This document shows, piece after piece, positions 56,986-64,000 of a stretch of 64,000 nucleotides of DNA. Within the stretch, counting starts at the first letter, position 1. Every line of letters starts with the position of its first letter. The notes under the pieces were generated by a model. The model was not told the DNA's origin, did not search any database, and saw only the letters and a list, made by a program, of their open reading frames with translations. A program made the position numbers and the translations under genes. Origin of the DNA: Bacteroidales bacterium (GTDB lineage: Bacteria > Bacteroidota > Bacteroidia > Bacteroidales > UBA932); contig JAMPAT010000011.1 in NCBI GenBank assembly GCA_023667095.1, positions 28,297 through 92,296 of the forward strand, given 5' to 3'.

Positions 56986-57019
56986 CAAAGATACAGAAAT
57001 AATTGTAGGTTTTATCAAA
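56986..57019 (-). promoter_or_regulatory. promoter of the recF operon
   Basis: On the minus strand 57016-57019 gives TTTG and 56986-56993 gives TATCTTTG, 22 nt apart, upstream of the recF start at 56942. Confidence 0.55.
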
Positions 57020-57025
57020 TTTTTA

Positions 57026-57033
57026 TAAATTTG
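57026..57033 (+). promoter_or_regulatory. -7 element upstream of the TPR gene
   Basis: TAAATTTG matches TAnnTTTG. The -33 position has only a partial TTG, and overlaps the divergent recF promoter. Confidence 0.45.
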
Positions 57034-57099
57034 CGCCCTGCTTGTTGTTAGTCCAGTACTTTCAATATGCCTTGTACAGAAATTAAAATGTTTGAAAAT

Positions 57100-57768
57100 A
57101 TGGCAAAAGAAAACCTAAACGAGAATGCCGAGGCTGTAGCCGAGGCAGTCTCCAAGACAGAACTCTTCTTCAAGGAGAACAGGACTCTCCTGATTTCAAT
57201 TCTTGCAGCGCTTGTAGTGGTGTGTGCAGGATTTTTCTGCTGGTACAAGTTCGCCTATCAGCCGAAGAAGGCCGAGGCTCTCGGACAGATGTACCCGGCT
57301 GAAGCAAACTTCAGGAACATGGAATATGAACTTGCGCTCCATGGTGACGGAAACCTGCTTGGATTTGAGCAGATTATCGAGGACTATGGAAAGAAGGCAG
57401 GCAAGGCAGTATATTTCTACGCAGGTGTGTGCGAACTCCAGCTTGGCAACAACGAGGCCGCGATCTCCTACCTCAGGAAATACAATGGCGGCGACAAGAT
57501 TCTTGCAGCACGTGCAATTGCATGCATGGGAGATGCATATGTAGGACTTGGCGAATATGAGGAAGCACTGAAATGCTTTGTAAAGGCAGCGGCGAAGTCT
57601 GACAACATGTTCTCGGCTTCATACCTTCTCAAGGCCGGTGTTGTTGCAGAGGAGCTTGGCCAGGATGCGAAGGCACTTGGCTTCTACAAGGAAATCAAGG
57701 ACAAATATCCCCAGTCTATCGAGGGATATGACATCGACAAATACATTTCAAGAATCGAAGCAAAATAG
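57100..57768 (+). CDS. membrane-anchored TPR protein (YfgM-like)
   Basis: 222 residues from the ATG at 57100; ATGs at 57067 and 57088 in the same frame are alternatives. A short cytoplasmic N-terminus, one membrane helix (TLLISILAALVVVCAGFFCWY), then TPR repeats (AVYFYAGVCELQLGNNEAAI; AIACMGDAYVGLGEYEEAL; YLLKAGVVAEELGQDAKAL). This is the layout of YfgM, a periplasmic-facing helper of the Sec translocon, and of tol-pal associated TPR proteins. Followed 9 nt later by the YebC-family gene. Confidence 0.82.
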   Translation: MAKENLNENAEAVAEAVSKTELFFKENRTLLISILAALVVVCAGFFCWYKFAYQPKKAEALGQMYPAEANFRNMEYELALHGDGNLLGFEQIIEDYGKKAGKAVYFYAGVCELQLGNNEAAISYLRKYNGGDKILAARAIACMGDAYVGLGEYEEALKCFVKAAAKSDNMFSASYLLKAGVVAEELGQDAKALGFYKEIKDKYPQSIEGYDIDKYISRIEAK

Positions 57769-57777
57769 TTATAGGCT

Positions 57778-58515
57778 ATGGGAAGAGCATTTGAATTCAG
57801 GAAAGAGAGGAAATTCAAGCGTTGGGGACACATGGCGAAGGTGTTCACCAAAATCGGAAAGGAAATAACAATCGCAGTAAAGGCCGGTGGTGCCGATGTT
57901 ACAGGAAACCCTCGCCTGAGGGCGTTGCTCCAGACAGCACGCAGCGAGAACATGCCTAAGGACAATATCGAGCGTGCAATCAAGAGGGCAAGCGACAAGG
58001 ACCAGAGCGACTACAAGGAGATTGTACTTGAGGGATATGGCCCTCACGGCATAGCTGTCCTTGTAGAGGCTGCTACTGACAACAACAACCGTACGGTAGC
58101 AAATGTCCGTTCATATTTCACAAAGAGCGGAGGCTCCCTCGGGACATCAGGAAGCGTAGACTATATGTTTGACCGCAAGTGTATCTTCCGTATGAAGAGC
58201 GACAAACCTGTGGATGTCGAGGAACTTGAGCTTGAACTTATTGACTTTGGAGCAGAGGAAGTCTTCGAGGAGGAGAACGAGAATGAGGAGAAGGAAATCA
58301 TCATCTATGGTGAGTTCACTGCATTCAACACCATCCAGAAATACATCGAGGACAACGGATATGAACTTGTCTCTGGAGAGTTCGTCCGTCTTCCGAATGT
58401 TGACCTCAAGGACATAGCACCAGAGGACAGGACTGAGATTGACAAGCTCATCGAGCGTCTTGAAGAGGACGATGATGTGCAGAATGTCTATCACAACATG
58501 AAACCTCTGGAGTAA
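57778..58515 (+). CDS. YebC/PmpR family protein
   Basis: 245 residues, full-length. Family motifs: MGRAFEFRKERKFKRWG, FTKIGKEITIAVKAGG, NPRLRALLQTARSENMPKDNIERAIKR, YGPHGIAVLVEAATDNNNRT and SGSVDYMFDR. YebC proteins were long annotated as transcription regulators; recent work on the family links them to relieving ribosome stalling at proline stretches. A run of acidic residues (EEENENEEKE) near 165 is a normal variable loop. Confidence 0.94.
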   Translation: MGRAFEFRKERKFKRWGHMAKVFTKIGKEITIAVKAGGADVTGNPRLRALLQTARSENMPKDNIERAIKRASDKDQSDYKEIVLEGYGPHGIAVLVEAATDNNNRTVANVRSYFTKSGGSLGTSGSVDYMFDRKCIFRMKSDKPVDVEELELELIDFGAEEVFEEENENEEKEIIIYGEFTAFNTIQKYIEDNGYELVSGEFVRLPNVDLKDIAPEDRTEIDKLIERLEEDDDVQNVYHNMKPLE

Positions 58516-58561
58516 TTCCGGCATTGCAGCGTCTCCTCCTGGAGACCACCAAATATTTAAG

Positions 58562-58606
58562 GAAAGAGGGTGAATTCTGAGTTAATCAAAGAATTTACCC
58601 TCTTTC
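58562..58606 (+). terminator. terminator after the YebC gene
   Basis: GAAAGAGGGTGAATTCT (58562-58578) pairs with AGAATTTACCCTCTTTC (58590-58606) over 17 bp with one wobble; a short T-rich tail follows. Confidence 0.8.
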
Positions 58607-58679
58607 TTGTGCCTGCAGGCCTTTCTGGAGAACATTGAATCCAGATTGCTTTATGATAGATAGTTACTGCCAACCGGGG

Positions 58680-58904
58680 TCATCCGGTAATGTCTTTATT
58701 GTCGGCCCTGTATTCCAGAATGTCTCCAGGCTGGCAGTCCAGCGCCTTGCAGAGCGCATCCAAGGTCGTGAAACGTATGGCACGCGCCTTTCCTGTCTTC
58801 AGGATAGAAAGGTTTGCAGCCGAGATTCCAACCTTTTCGGCAAGCTCTCCGGAAGTCATCTTCCTTCGGGCAAGCATCACGTCTACATTAACAATAATCG
58901 GCAT
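58680..58904 (-). CDS. small Cro/CI-type helix-turn-helix regulator
   Basis: 74 residues, essentially one HTH domain (MTSGELAEKVGISAANLSILKTGK; FTTLDALCKALDCQPGDIL), of the YozG-like HTH_26 type. Its ATG overlaps the stop of the flotillin gene by one base (TAATG), so translation is coupled. YozG-like proteins often sit next to DUF2975 membrane proteins; none is present here, and the partner appears to be the flotillin/NfeD pair. Possibly autoregulatory. Confidence 0.88.
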   Translation of the reverse strand: MPIIVNVDVMLARRKMTSGELAEKVGISAANLSILKTGKARAIRFTTLDALCKALDCQPGDILEYRADNKDITG

Positions 58905-60307
58905 TACAGTTTCTCTTCTATAGTTTCTGCTTCTTCTGGTTTTGGTTCAGCCTTAAGATATGACGGAAGGCTCATGCCTGCCATGTTGAACAGTTCCTCG
59001 AGAGGCGGAACTGACTTCATCATGCCTGAGATGAAATTTGCAGTTGATGTGTTGCCGTCTCCTTTGCCGTTTCCGTCCCATACTGTCACCTTGTCTATCT
59101 TTATGCCCTTGACGGCCTCAACCTGTGTCTTGACCAGTTCAGGAAGCTTGTCGGCGATAAGCATGAGTACAGCCTTCTGAGGATCTCCTGCAGCTGCATT
59201 GACGAGCTGGTTGAAACCGTCTGCCTGCTTGGAGAGGATTTCGAGCATACCGCGTGCCTGTGCATCCATCTTTGCATAGATGGCATCGGCCTCTCCCTTT
59301 GCCAGCCTGCGGATTTTCTCTGCTTCTGCCTCGGCATCGATTATGGCCTTTTCCTTGTCAATCTGTGCGGGCACTACGATATTTGCCTGCTGTGTAGCCT
59401 TTTCCCTTTCTGCACGTGCCATCTCGGCATCGCGTTCTGATTTGTAGGCTTCCTCAAGGGCTTTTGCAGCCTGGACTTTCTCTGCTGCTACTGCAAGACG
59501 TGCTGCCTCTGCCTCTTTCTCACGGCGTACAGCATCGGAATTTGCTATCGCAATCTTTGAGTTGTTCTCTCCTTCGACTGCCTTCGCGTTTGCATCTGCA
59601 GTGCTTATCCTTGTGTCGCGGACGGTCTCGGCGATGCGTATATCCTTGTCCCTGTCGGCCTCCGCCTTACCGATTTCACCGAAACGGTTCTGCTCGGCAA
59701 CGCTCTTCTTGGCATCGTTTATTGCCTTTGCTGCTGCTTCCTTTCCGAGGGCCTCGATATATCCAGACTCGTCCCTGATATCCGTTACATTGACGTTGAT
59801 GAGCTTAAGTCCGATCTTTCTCAGCTCTGCCTCGACATTTGCGCTGACATTTGCGAGGAACTTGTCCCTGTCTGCATTGATTTCCTCAATGTCCATGGTC
59901 GCAATCACAAGTCGAAGCTGTCCGAAAAGGATATCTGTGGCTATGCTCTGGATATTGTCAATTGACAGGCCGAGGAGCCTTTCCGCTGCATTTGTCATGC
60001 TGTCAGGATCTGTAGATATACCTACAGTAAAGCGGCACGGTACATCGACGCGGATGTTCTGCTTGCTCAGGGCATTTGTCAGGTTGCACTCTATCGAAAT
60101 AGGGGTGAGGTCCAGGAATGCGTAGCTCTGGAACACAGGCCAGATGAAAGATGCGCCTCCGTGGATACATTTTGCAGAGGATCTCTTGCCTGTCTTTCCG
60201 TAGATTACGAGGATCTTGTCTGATGGGCAGCGCTTATAGCGCTTCAGGATTGCAGTGAAAGTCACAAACAATACTGCAATAATGATGAGTGGTAAAATAA
60301 GTTCCAT
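58904..60307 (-). CDS. flotillin-like SPFH/band-7 protein
   Basis: 467 residues. N-terminal membrane hairpin (LILPLIIIAVLFVTFTAIL), SPFH domain (DKILVIYGKTGKRSS to about residue 200), a long Ala/Glu-rich coiled coil (about 205-360: EAEAARLAVAAEKVQAAKALEEAY) and a C-terminal flotillin tail (AIYAKMDAQARGMLEILSKQADGFNQL). Bacterial flotillins form oligomeric membrane assemblies that organise lipid or protein microdomains. The NfeD-like partner is encoded just upstream, the standard pairing. Confidence 0.92.
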   Translation of the reverse strand: MELILPLIIIAVLFVTFTAILKRYKRCPSDKILVIYGKTGKRSSAKCIHGGASFIWPVFQSYAFLDLTPISIECNLTNALSKQNIRVDVPCRFTVGISTDPDSMTNAAERLLGLSIDNIQSIATDILFGQLRLVIATMDIEEINADRDKFLANVSANVEAELRKIGLKLINVNVTDIRDESGYIEALGKEAAAKAINDAKKSVAEQNRFGEIGKAEADRDKDIRIAETVRDTRISTADANAKAVEGENNSKIAIANSDAVRREKEAEAARLAVAAEKVQAAKALEEAYKSERDAEMARAEREKATQQANIVVPAQIDKEKAIIDAEAEAEKIRRLAKGEADAIYAKMDAQARGMLEILSKQADGFNQLVNAAAGDPQKAVLMLIADKLPELVKTQVEAVKGIKIDKVTVWDGNGKGDGNTSTANFISGMMKSVPPLEELFNMAGMSLPSYLKAEPKPEEAETIEEKL

Positions 60308-60348
60308 GATTCTAAATGGTTAATATTGAAATGTTTTCTGATAAATTG

Positions 60349-60963
60349 CTATATGATGAGAGAATTGATTTCCTCGACAAGCATGGTGCTGCTGTCAATT
60401 ACTTCCACAACCTTTATGGCCTTTCCATTGGCGATAGTGTCGCCGTCTGTAATTGCAGTGTATTCACGCACGGCATTGTTGATGCTTATCTGTACCTTGC
60501 CTTCTCCGGAACGCTCCCCTGGAATGGTAAGATAGACACGTCCCTGGCATCCTACAGCGGACTTGTAGACATTTATGGTGCCTGACTGCTGCATGCTGCC
60601 CAGAAGCTTGAACATATACATCACTATTGCAACGAGCGCAATTCCCACAGCAATGGCGATTAGCAGGAGAAGTCCGGTCGAATCCACCTTCTGGCGCAGG
60701 AGAATCGCTGTCCAGCCGAATCCAAGGCAGAAGTTCACAAAGTTCCGGAATGTATAGAGGTTGCTTCCGAGGCTGCTGCCGTCTGCATTGGACAGGTCGT
60801 CAATGCCTGTGTCGAAGTCCATGTCGATGCCGCCTGTGTCGCCTGCATCTGCTCCAATGAATGTCATTATGCTTTCAATGACAAAAATCAATGAGGAGCC
60901 CAATGCCACAATCCACAGGGTTCTCATAAACGGGTCAAGTGATGCCCACCATTCTGTAATCAT
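60349..60963 (-). CDS. NfeD-like membrane protein with OB-fold
   Basis: 204 residues. Membrane helices at about 16-36 (WIVALGSSLIFVIESIMTFIG), 73-90 (FVNFCLGFGWTAILL) and 95-118 (GLLLLIAIAVGIALVAIVMYMF), then a C-terminal OB-like beta barrel (GCQGRVYLTIPGERSGEGKVQIS to IKVVEVIDSSTMLVEEI). NfeD proteins pair with flotillins and their OB domain is thought to meet the SPFH ring. First gene of NfeD-flotillin-HTH; a -7-like element (TATTTTTG on the minus strand) lies at 60997-61004. Confidence 0.88.
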   Translation of the reverse strand: MITEWWASLDPFMRTLWIVALGSSLIFVIESIMTFIGADAGDTGGIDMDFDTGIDDLSNADGSSLGSNLYTFRNFVNFCLGFGWTAILLRQKVDSTGLLLLIAIAVGIALVAIVMYMFKLLGSMQQSGTINVYKSAVGCQGRVYLTIPGERSGEGKVQISINNAVREYTAITDGDTIANGKAIKVVEVIDSSTMLVEEINSLII

Positions 60964-61178
60964 ATCAATAAAATTTTAAGAAATCCAATGTTTTTGCAAA
61001 AATAATATATTTTATCGAAAAACAATAATTATTTTAAAGGAATCGAAAATATTTTTATGAATAATGGCCATCTGCTTCCATGCTTTCCATTAAAGGTACG
61101 GACCTGGGCACACAGTTTAGCACAGTAGTTGGTATTAGGGCCGGCTGTGACTTGGTATTAACATCAATTGTGAATGTT

Positions 61179-61787
61179 ATGAATACGGAATATATTGAAC
61201 TCAGTAAAGTATTTGACATATACTCTCCGATTGATATAGAGGTTGTCCGGAAGATCAATTCTTTAGGGGCTGCTTTGATTGGCGGTTCTGCTGTTCAGAC
61301 ACTTGCAAGGAGCTATGGCATCATGCCGAGAAGGAAGAGGTCCTACAATGACCTTGATTTCATAATAGGTGAGCCGGACAATGTTGTAGCAATTGATGCC
61401 TATCTTAAGTCTGCCGGTTTTGTGATGACCGGTGAGTTTGAGTTTACCGATCCGACTCTGCATTATTATAATGAAGAATATGATGTTGAGGCTGACCTTT
61501 TTAACAGCTTCTATGTCAGCAGTGAGGACTTTGTGGAAAGGAACGGCCTTCTCTTCTGGAATCCGGTCTGGCTGTACGCATCAAAGATACAGAGGGTTGC
61601 AATGCCAGGCTCAGTCGAGAAGGAGACAGACCTGATGGATCTGATGACCCTCGATGAGATTATCTCCCTCCAGGAACTCGAAGATGAACTTGAAGATGTC
61701 CTTATGCTTCTTGGAATTGCACAGGAGACTCTTGACAGGATTCAGGAAAAATATCTGAAGTACAGGGCATTCAAACTTTCACGGTAA
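61179..61787 (+). CDS. nucleotidyltransferase-fold protein (AbiEii/DUF6036-like)
   Basis: 202 residues from the ATG at 61179. The frame is open to 61080, but the added 33 residues lack order and the NT domain starts naturally here. Helix then LIGGSAVQTLARSYG (the G-G-S loop), RSYNDLDFII (the D-x-D metal pair), VEADLFN (third acidic residue): the minimal nucleotidyltransferase pattern seen in AbiEii-type toxins and sugar or antibiotic nucleotidyltransferases. The C-terminal part is helical and acidic. No antitoxin-like partner is adjacent, so a toxin role is uncertain. Confidence 0.7.
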   Translation: MNTEYIELSKVFDIYSPIDIEVVRKINSLGAALIGGSAVQTLARSYGIMPRRKRSYNDLDFIIGEPDNVVAIDAYLKSAGFVMTGEFEFTDPTLHYYNEEYDVEADLFNSFYVSSEDFVERNGLLFWNPVWLYASKIQRVAMPGSVEKETDLMDLMTLDEIISLQELEDELEDVLMLLGIAQETLDRIQEKYLKYRAFKLSR

Positions 61788-61868
61788 GGTCATTATAATA
61801 TATATCAGCTGGATGGATATGAAGTTCAGCGAACGGGTTCCTGCCATTTGACGGCAAATCCGGTTGAA

Positions 61869-61913
61869 GAAGTGGCCCGTGGTGCAGGGATATGTGCCTC
61901 CGGGCCATTTCTT
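61869..61913 (+). terminator. terminator between nucleotidyltransferase and nitroreductase genes
   Basis: GAAGTGGCCCG (61869-61879) pairs with CGGGCCATTTC (61901-61911), one wobble, followed by TT. It lies between convergent genes. Confidence 0.6.
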
Positions 61914-61979
61914 ATATGGAAGGCAGCCAGTATGGCACTGCCAATGCTCATACGGACTGCCTGCATGGGAAAATTTCCG

Positions 61980-62582
61980 CTATTCAAAGACAAGGAAACG
62001 GCTTTCTGTATCTCCTGTCTCCTTTTCCCCGGGCGTGTCCTCCGGGATTCCGAACGGCATCTGTGATACAAGCCTCCACTTGGGGCTGATTCCCCACTGC
62101 TTTACAATGTCCTGGTCAATCAGTGGGTTGTAGTGCTGGAGCGATGCTCCGAATCCGAGCTCTTCAAGCCTTGTCCAGATGACGAACTGGTGCATTGCCG
62201 ATGTCTGGTCAGAATATGAAGGGAATGCTGCGGCATATGTCGGGAAGTCTTTCTGCATCTTTTCGATGACATCCATATCCTCAAAGAAAAGGATTGTCCC
62301 GTATGCCGATGCAAAGCTCTTGGCCACTTTCTGCTCTGTCCGTGGGAAGAACTCTGCAGGTGTGACCTTTTTCAGTTGCGCCAGGGTAAGCTCCCATAGT
62401 TTCCTGTGGTGCATCCCGAGAAGGAGTACAATCCTGGTGGAACGTGAGTTGAATGCGGATGGCACATTCTCTATAGCTTCCCTGATAATTTCCTTTACCG
62501 TATTGTCATCCACAGGAGACTTCGCTGTAAGCCTATAGTAGCTTCTCCTGTCTTTAACGGCTTCTCTAAATGTCTTTTCCAT
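61980..62582 (-). CDS. nitroreductase family protein
   Basis: 200 residues from the ATG at 62582; the frame is open further upstream but the extra stretch is not nitroreductase-like. Motifs: FREAVKDRRSYYRLTAKSPV at the start (FMN phosphate contacts), NVPSAFNSRSTRIVLLLG, and the late RLEELGFGASLQHYNPLID and WRLVSQMPFGIPEDTPGEK. It resembles the HBN1/YdgI-type oxidoreductases that reduce nitro compounds or quinones using NAD(P)H and FMN. Convergent with the gene on its left and divergent from gmd. Confidence 0.9.
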   Translation of the reverse strand: MEKTFREAVKDRRSYYRLTAKSPVDDNTVKEIIREAIENVPSAFNSRSTRIVLLLGMHHRKLWELTLAQLKKVTPAEFFPRTEQKVAKSFASAYGTILFFEDMDVIEKMQKDFPTYAAAFPSYSDQTSAMHQFVIWTRLEELGFGASLQHYNPLIDQDIVKQWGISPKWRLVSQMPFGIPEDTPGEKETGDTESRFLVFE

Positions 62583-62789
62583 AATCTTGAAATTATTATA
62601 TCCATAGCCGCATATAGCAAAACGGAGGCCATGCGGATGGCTGCAGCTCCTTGTCCTGCTCCTTGACTCGGCTGTGGCAGCGGACATGCCTGCGTATTTT
62701 GCCTTGCCTGTTTAGGGATGTCTCTGGTGATTTGTCAATGGCGTGTGGAAAAATTTTCCTATTTTTACGATTTGAATTTTTGAAAAAAT

Positions 62790-63905
62790 ATGAAGACAGC
62801 ATTGATAACAGGTGTAACCGGACAGGATGGCTCGTTCCTGGCTGAGTTCCTATTGGAGAAAGGCTATGACGTGCATGGTACTATCAGACGTTCGTCAGTG
62901 GATTTCCGTGAGCGTATTGCGCATCTGGAGGGACGCTCATGCTTCCATCTCCACTATGCGGATATGGGCGACACGATGAGCCTTATCAAGGTCATATCCC
63001 AGGTACGTCCTGACGAGATATATAACCTTGCTGCGCAGAGCCATGTACAGGTTTCCTTTGACTCACCGGAATATACAGCAAATGTGGATGCCACAGGTGT
63101 CCTCCGTATCCTTGAGGCTGTCCGTGCATGCAATCTTGTTGAGACTTGCCGGATATATCAGGCGTCTACATCAGAACTGTATGGCAAAGTTGAGGAGGTC
63201 CCGCAGAATGAGAATACCCCTTTCCATCCATACAGCCCTTATGCTGTCGCAAAGCTGTATGGCTACTGGATAGTGAAGGAATACAGGGAGGCCTACAATA
63301 TGTTCTGCTGCTCCGGAATCCTGTTCAACCATGAGAGCGAGCGCAGGGGAGAGACTTTCGTCACAAGGAAGATTACTTTGGCTGCAGCGAGGATTGTGCA
63401 GGGCAAGCAGGAGAAACTGTATCTTGGCAACCTTTCGTCACTGCGTGACTGGGGCTATGCCAAGGACTATGTGGAATGCATGTGGCTGATTCTGCAGAAC
63501 AGCAGGCCGGAGGATTTTGTGATTGCGACCGGTGTCCAGCACAGTGTCCGCGAATTCTGCTACCTGGCTTTCAAATATGTAGGCATAGGGCTTGAGTTTG
63601 TCGGAGAGGGGGCGGACGAGAGGGGAGTATGTGTCTCTGTGAGTGGAAATGCACCGGAATCCCTTGTCGGAAAGACATTGGTTGAGGTTTCTGAGGATTT
63701 CTACCGTCCTACAGATGTCGTGAACCTGTGGGGAGACCCGGCAAAGGCGCGTGAGGAACTCGGCTGGAATCCCCAGAAGACGACTTTCGAGGAACTCGTC
63801 AAGCTTATGGTGGACAGCGATATGGCCAAGGTGGCAGTCGAAAGGGCTGGCGACCATATCCGCACAAACCTCGCTGAATATCTGGAGAAAGGTATTGTAA
63901 AATAA
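62790..63905 (+). CDS. gmd: GDP-mannose 4,6-dehydratase
   Basis: 371 residues. An extended short-chain dehydrogenase: NADP-binding [49 protein letters not shown] with the catalytic Ser/Thr-Glu, [13 protein letters not shown] with Tyr and Lys, and [15 protein letters not shown]. It converts GDP-mannose to GDP-4-keto-6-deoxymannose, the first step to GDP-L-fucose. The start of the next enzyme lies about 40 nt downstream. Confidence 0.96.
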   Translation: MKTALITGVTGQDGSFLAEFLLEKGYDVHGTIRRSSVDFRERIAHLEGRSCFHLHYADMGDTMSLIKVISQVRPDEIYNLAAQSHVQVSFDSPEYTANVDATGVLRILEAVRACNLVETCRIYQASTSELYGKVEEVPQNENTPFHPYSPYAVAKLYGYWIVKEYREAYNMFCCSGILFNHESERRGETFVTRKITLAAARIVQGKQEKLYLGNLSSLRDWGYAKDYVECMWLILQNSRPEDFVIATGVQHSVREFCYLAFKYVGIGLEFVGEGADERGVCVSVSGNAPESLVGKTLVEVSEDFYRPTDVVNLWGDPAKAREELGWNPQKTTFEELVKLMVDSDMAKVAVERAGDHIRTNLAEYLEKGIVK

Positions 63906-63946
63906 ACGATTGCCTTGCCGGTATGGCCAATATTGATAAAGATATA

Positions 63947-64000
63947 ATGGAAAAAGACAGCAAGATATACGTAGCCGGGCACCGCGGAATGGTCGGCTCA
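63947..64000 (+). CDS. fcl: GDP-L-fucose synthase, first codons only
   Basis: From the ATG at 63947 the frame reads MEKDSKIYVAGHRGMVGS and runs off the right edge. YVAGHRGMVGS is the NADP-binding start of GDP-4-keto-6-deoxymannose epimerase/reductase, the second enzyme of GDP-fucose synthesis. A second in-frame ATG at 63923 is possible. Its order after gmd supports the call. Confidence 0.88.
   Translation, partial: MEKDSKIYVAGHRGMVGS

Noticed and set aside
1..64000. CRISPR arrays, rRNA and ordinary tRNA genes
   Set aside because: I found no regularly spaced repeats, rRNA signatures or tRNA cloverleaf outside the tmRNA.

Overview
The window looks like a chromosomal segment of a gut-type member of the Bacteroidales (Bacteroidota); the genus is not resolved. 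The support is two SusC/SusD polysaccharide utilisation loci (PULs), many SPII lipoproteins with acidic residues just after the lipid cysteine, promoters of the TTTG-N(18-22)-TAnnTTTG type, a Bacteroidota-style tmRNA, an S46 dipeptidyl peptidase, and a sodium-pump methylmalonyl-CoA decarboxylase cluster.

Layout. 1-3129 (minus): two adjacent DUF3857/transglutaminase-like secreted proteins; the first runs off the left edge. 3393-13909 (plus): GH3, GH92, GH2, a DUF1573 lipoprotein and GH29. 14095-22800: SusC, SusD, a surface GH18 endoglycosidase and two DUF1735/LamG lipoproteins. 23013: a LacI-family regulator. Together 3-24 kb reads as an N-glycan PUL: the surface GH18 releases the glycan, SusCD imports it, and periplasmic fucosidase, galactosidase and mannosidase trim it. 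24.2-28.3 kb is housekeeping (secA, bactofilin, ssrA). 28.3-31.7 kb is an accessory strip behind ssrA with an Rpn-type nuclease and a frameshifted IS982-family element. 31.7-37.9 kb holds a DPP11-like peptidase and the mmdA/oadG/biotin carrier/oadB operon. 38.0-52.7 kb is a second PUL: ECF sigma, FecR anti-sigma, STN-SusC, SusD, a twice-repeated [surface lipoprotein + TIM-barrel enzyme] cassette, GH5 and GH20. 52.8-57 kb (minus) is a recF-DUF721-pdxB-DUF4301 operon. 57.1-64 kb holds a TPR membrane protein, YebC, an Xre/flotillin/NfeD operon, an orphan nucleotidyltransferase, a nitroreductase and gmd, then the first codons of a GDP-fucose synthase.

The most interesting signal is a pair of long poly-G tracts, the only runs of eight or more G or C that I found. 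One (G9) lies inside the first SusC gene, in frame, and both other reading frames hit stop codons within four codons of the tract. The other (G8) lies near the start of the ECF sigma gene of the second PUL, where it breaks the frame; nine Gs would restore a normal sigma factor. I read this as a slipped-strand (phase-variable) ON/OFF system acting on glycan uptake: PUL 1 ON and PUL 2 OFF in this sequence. A homopolymer length error in the assembly is the main alternative. The PUL 1 SusC promoter is also bracketed by a perfect 13-bp inverted repeat.
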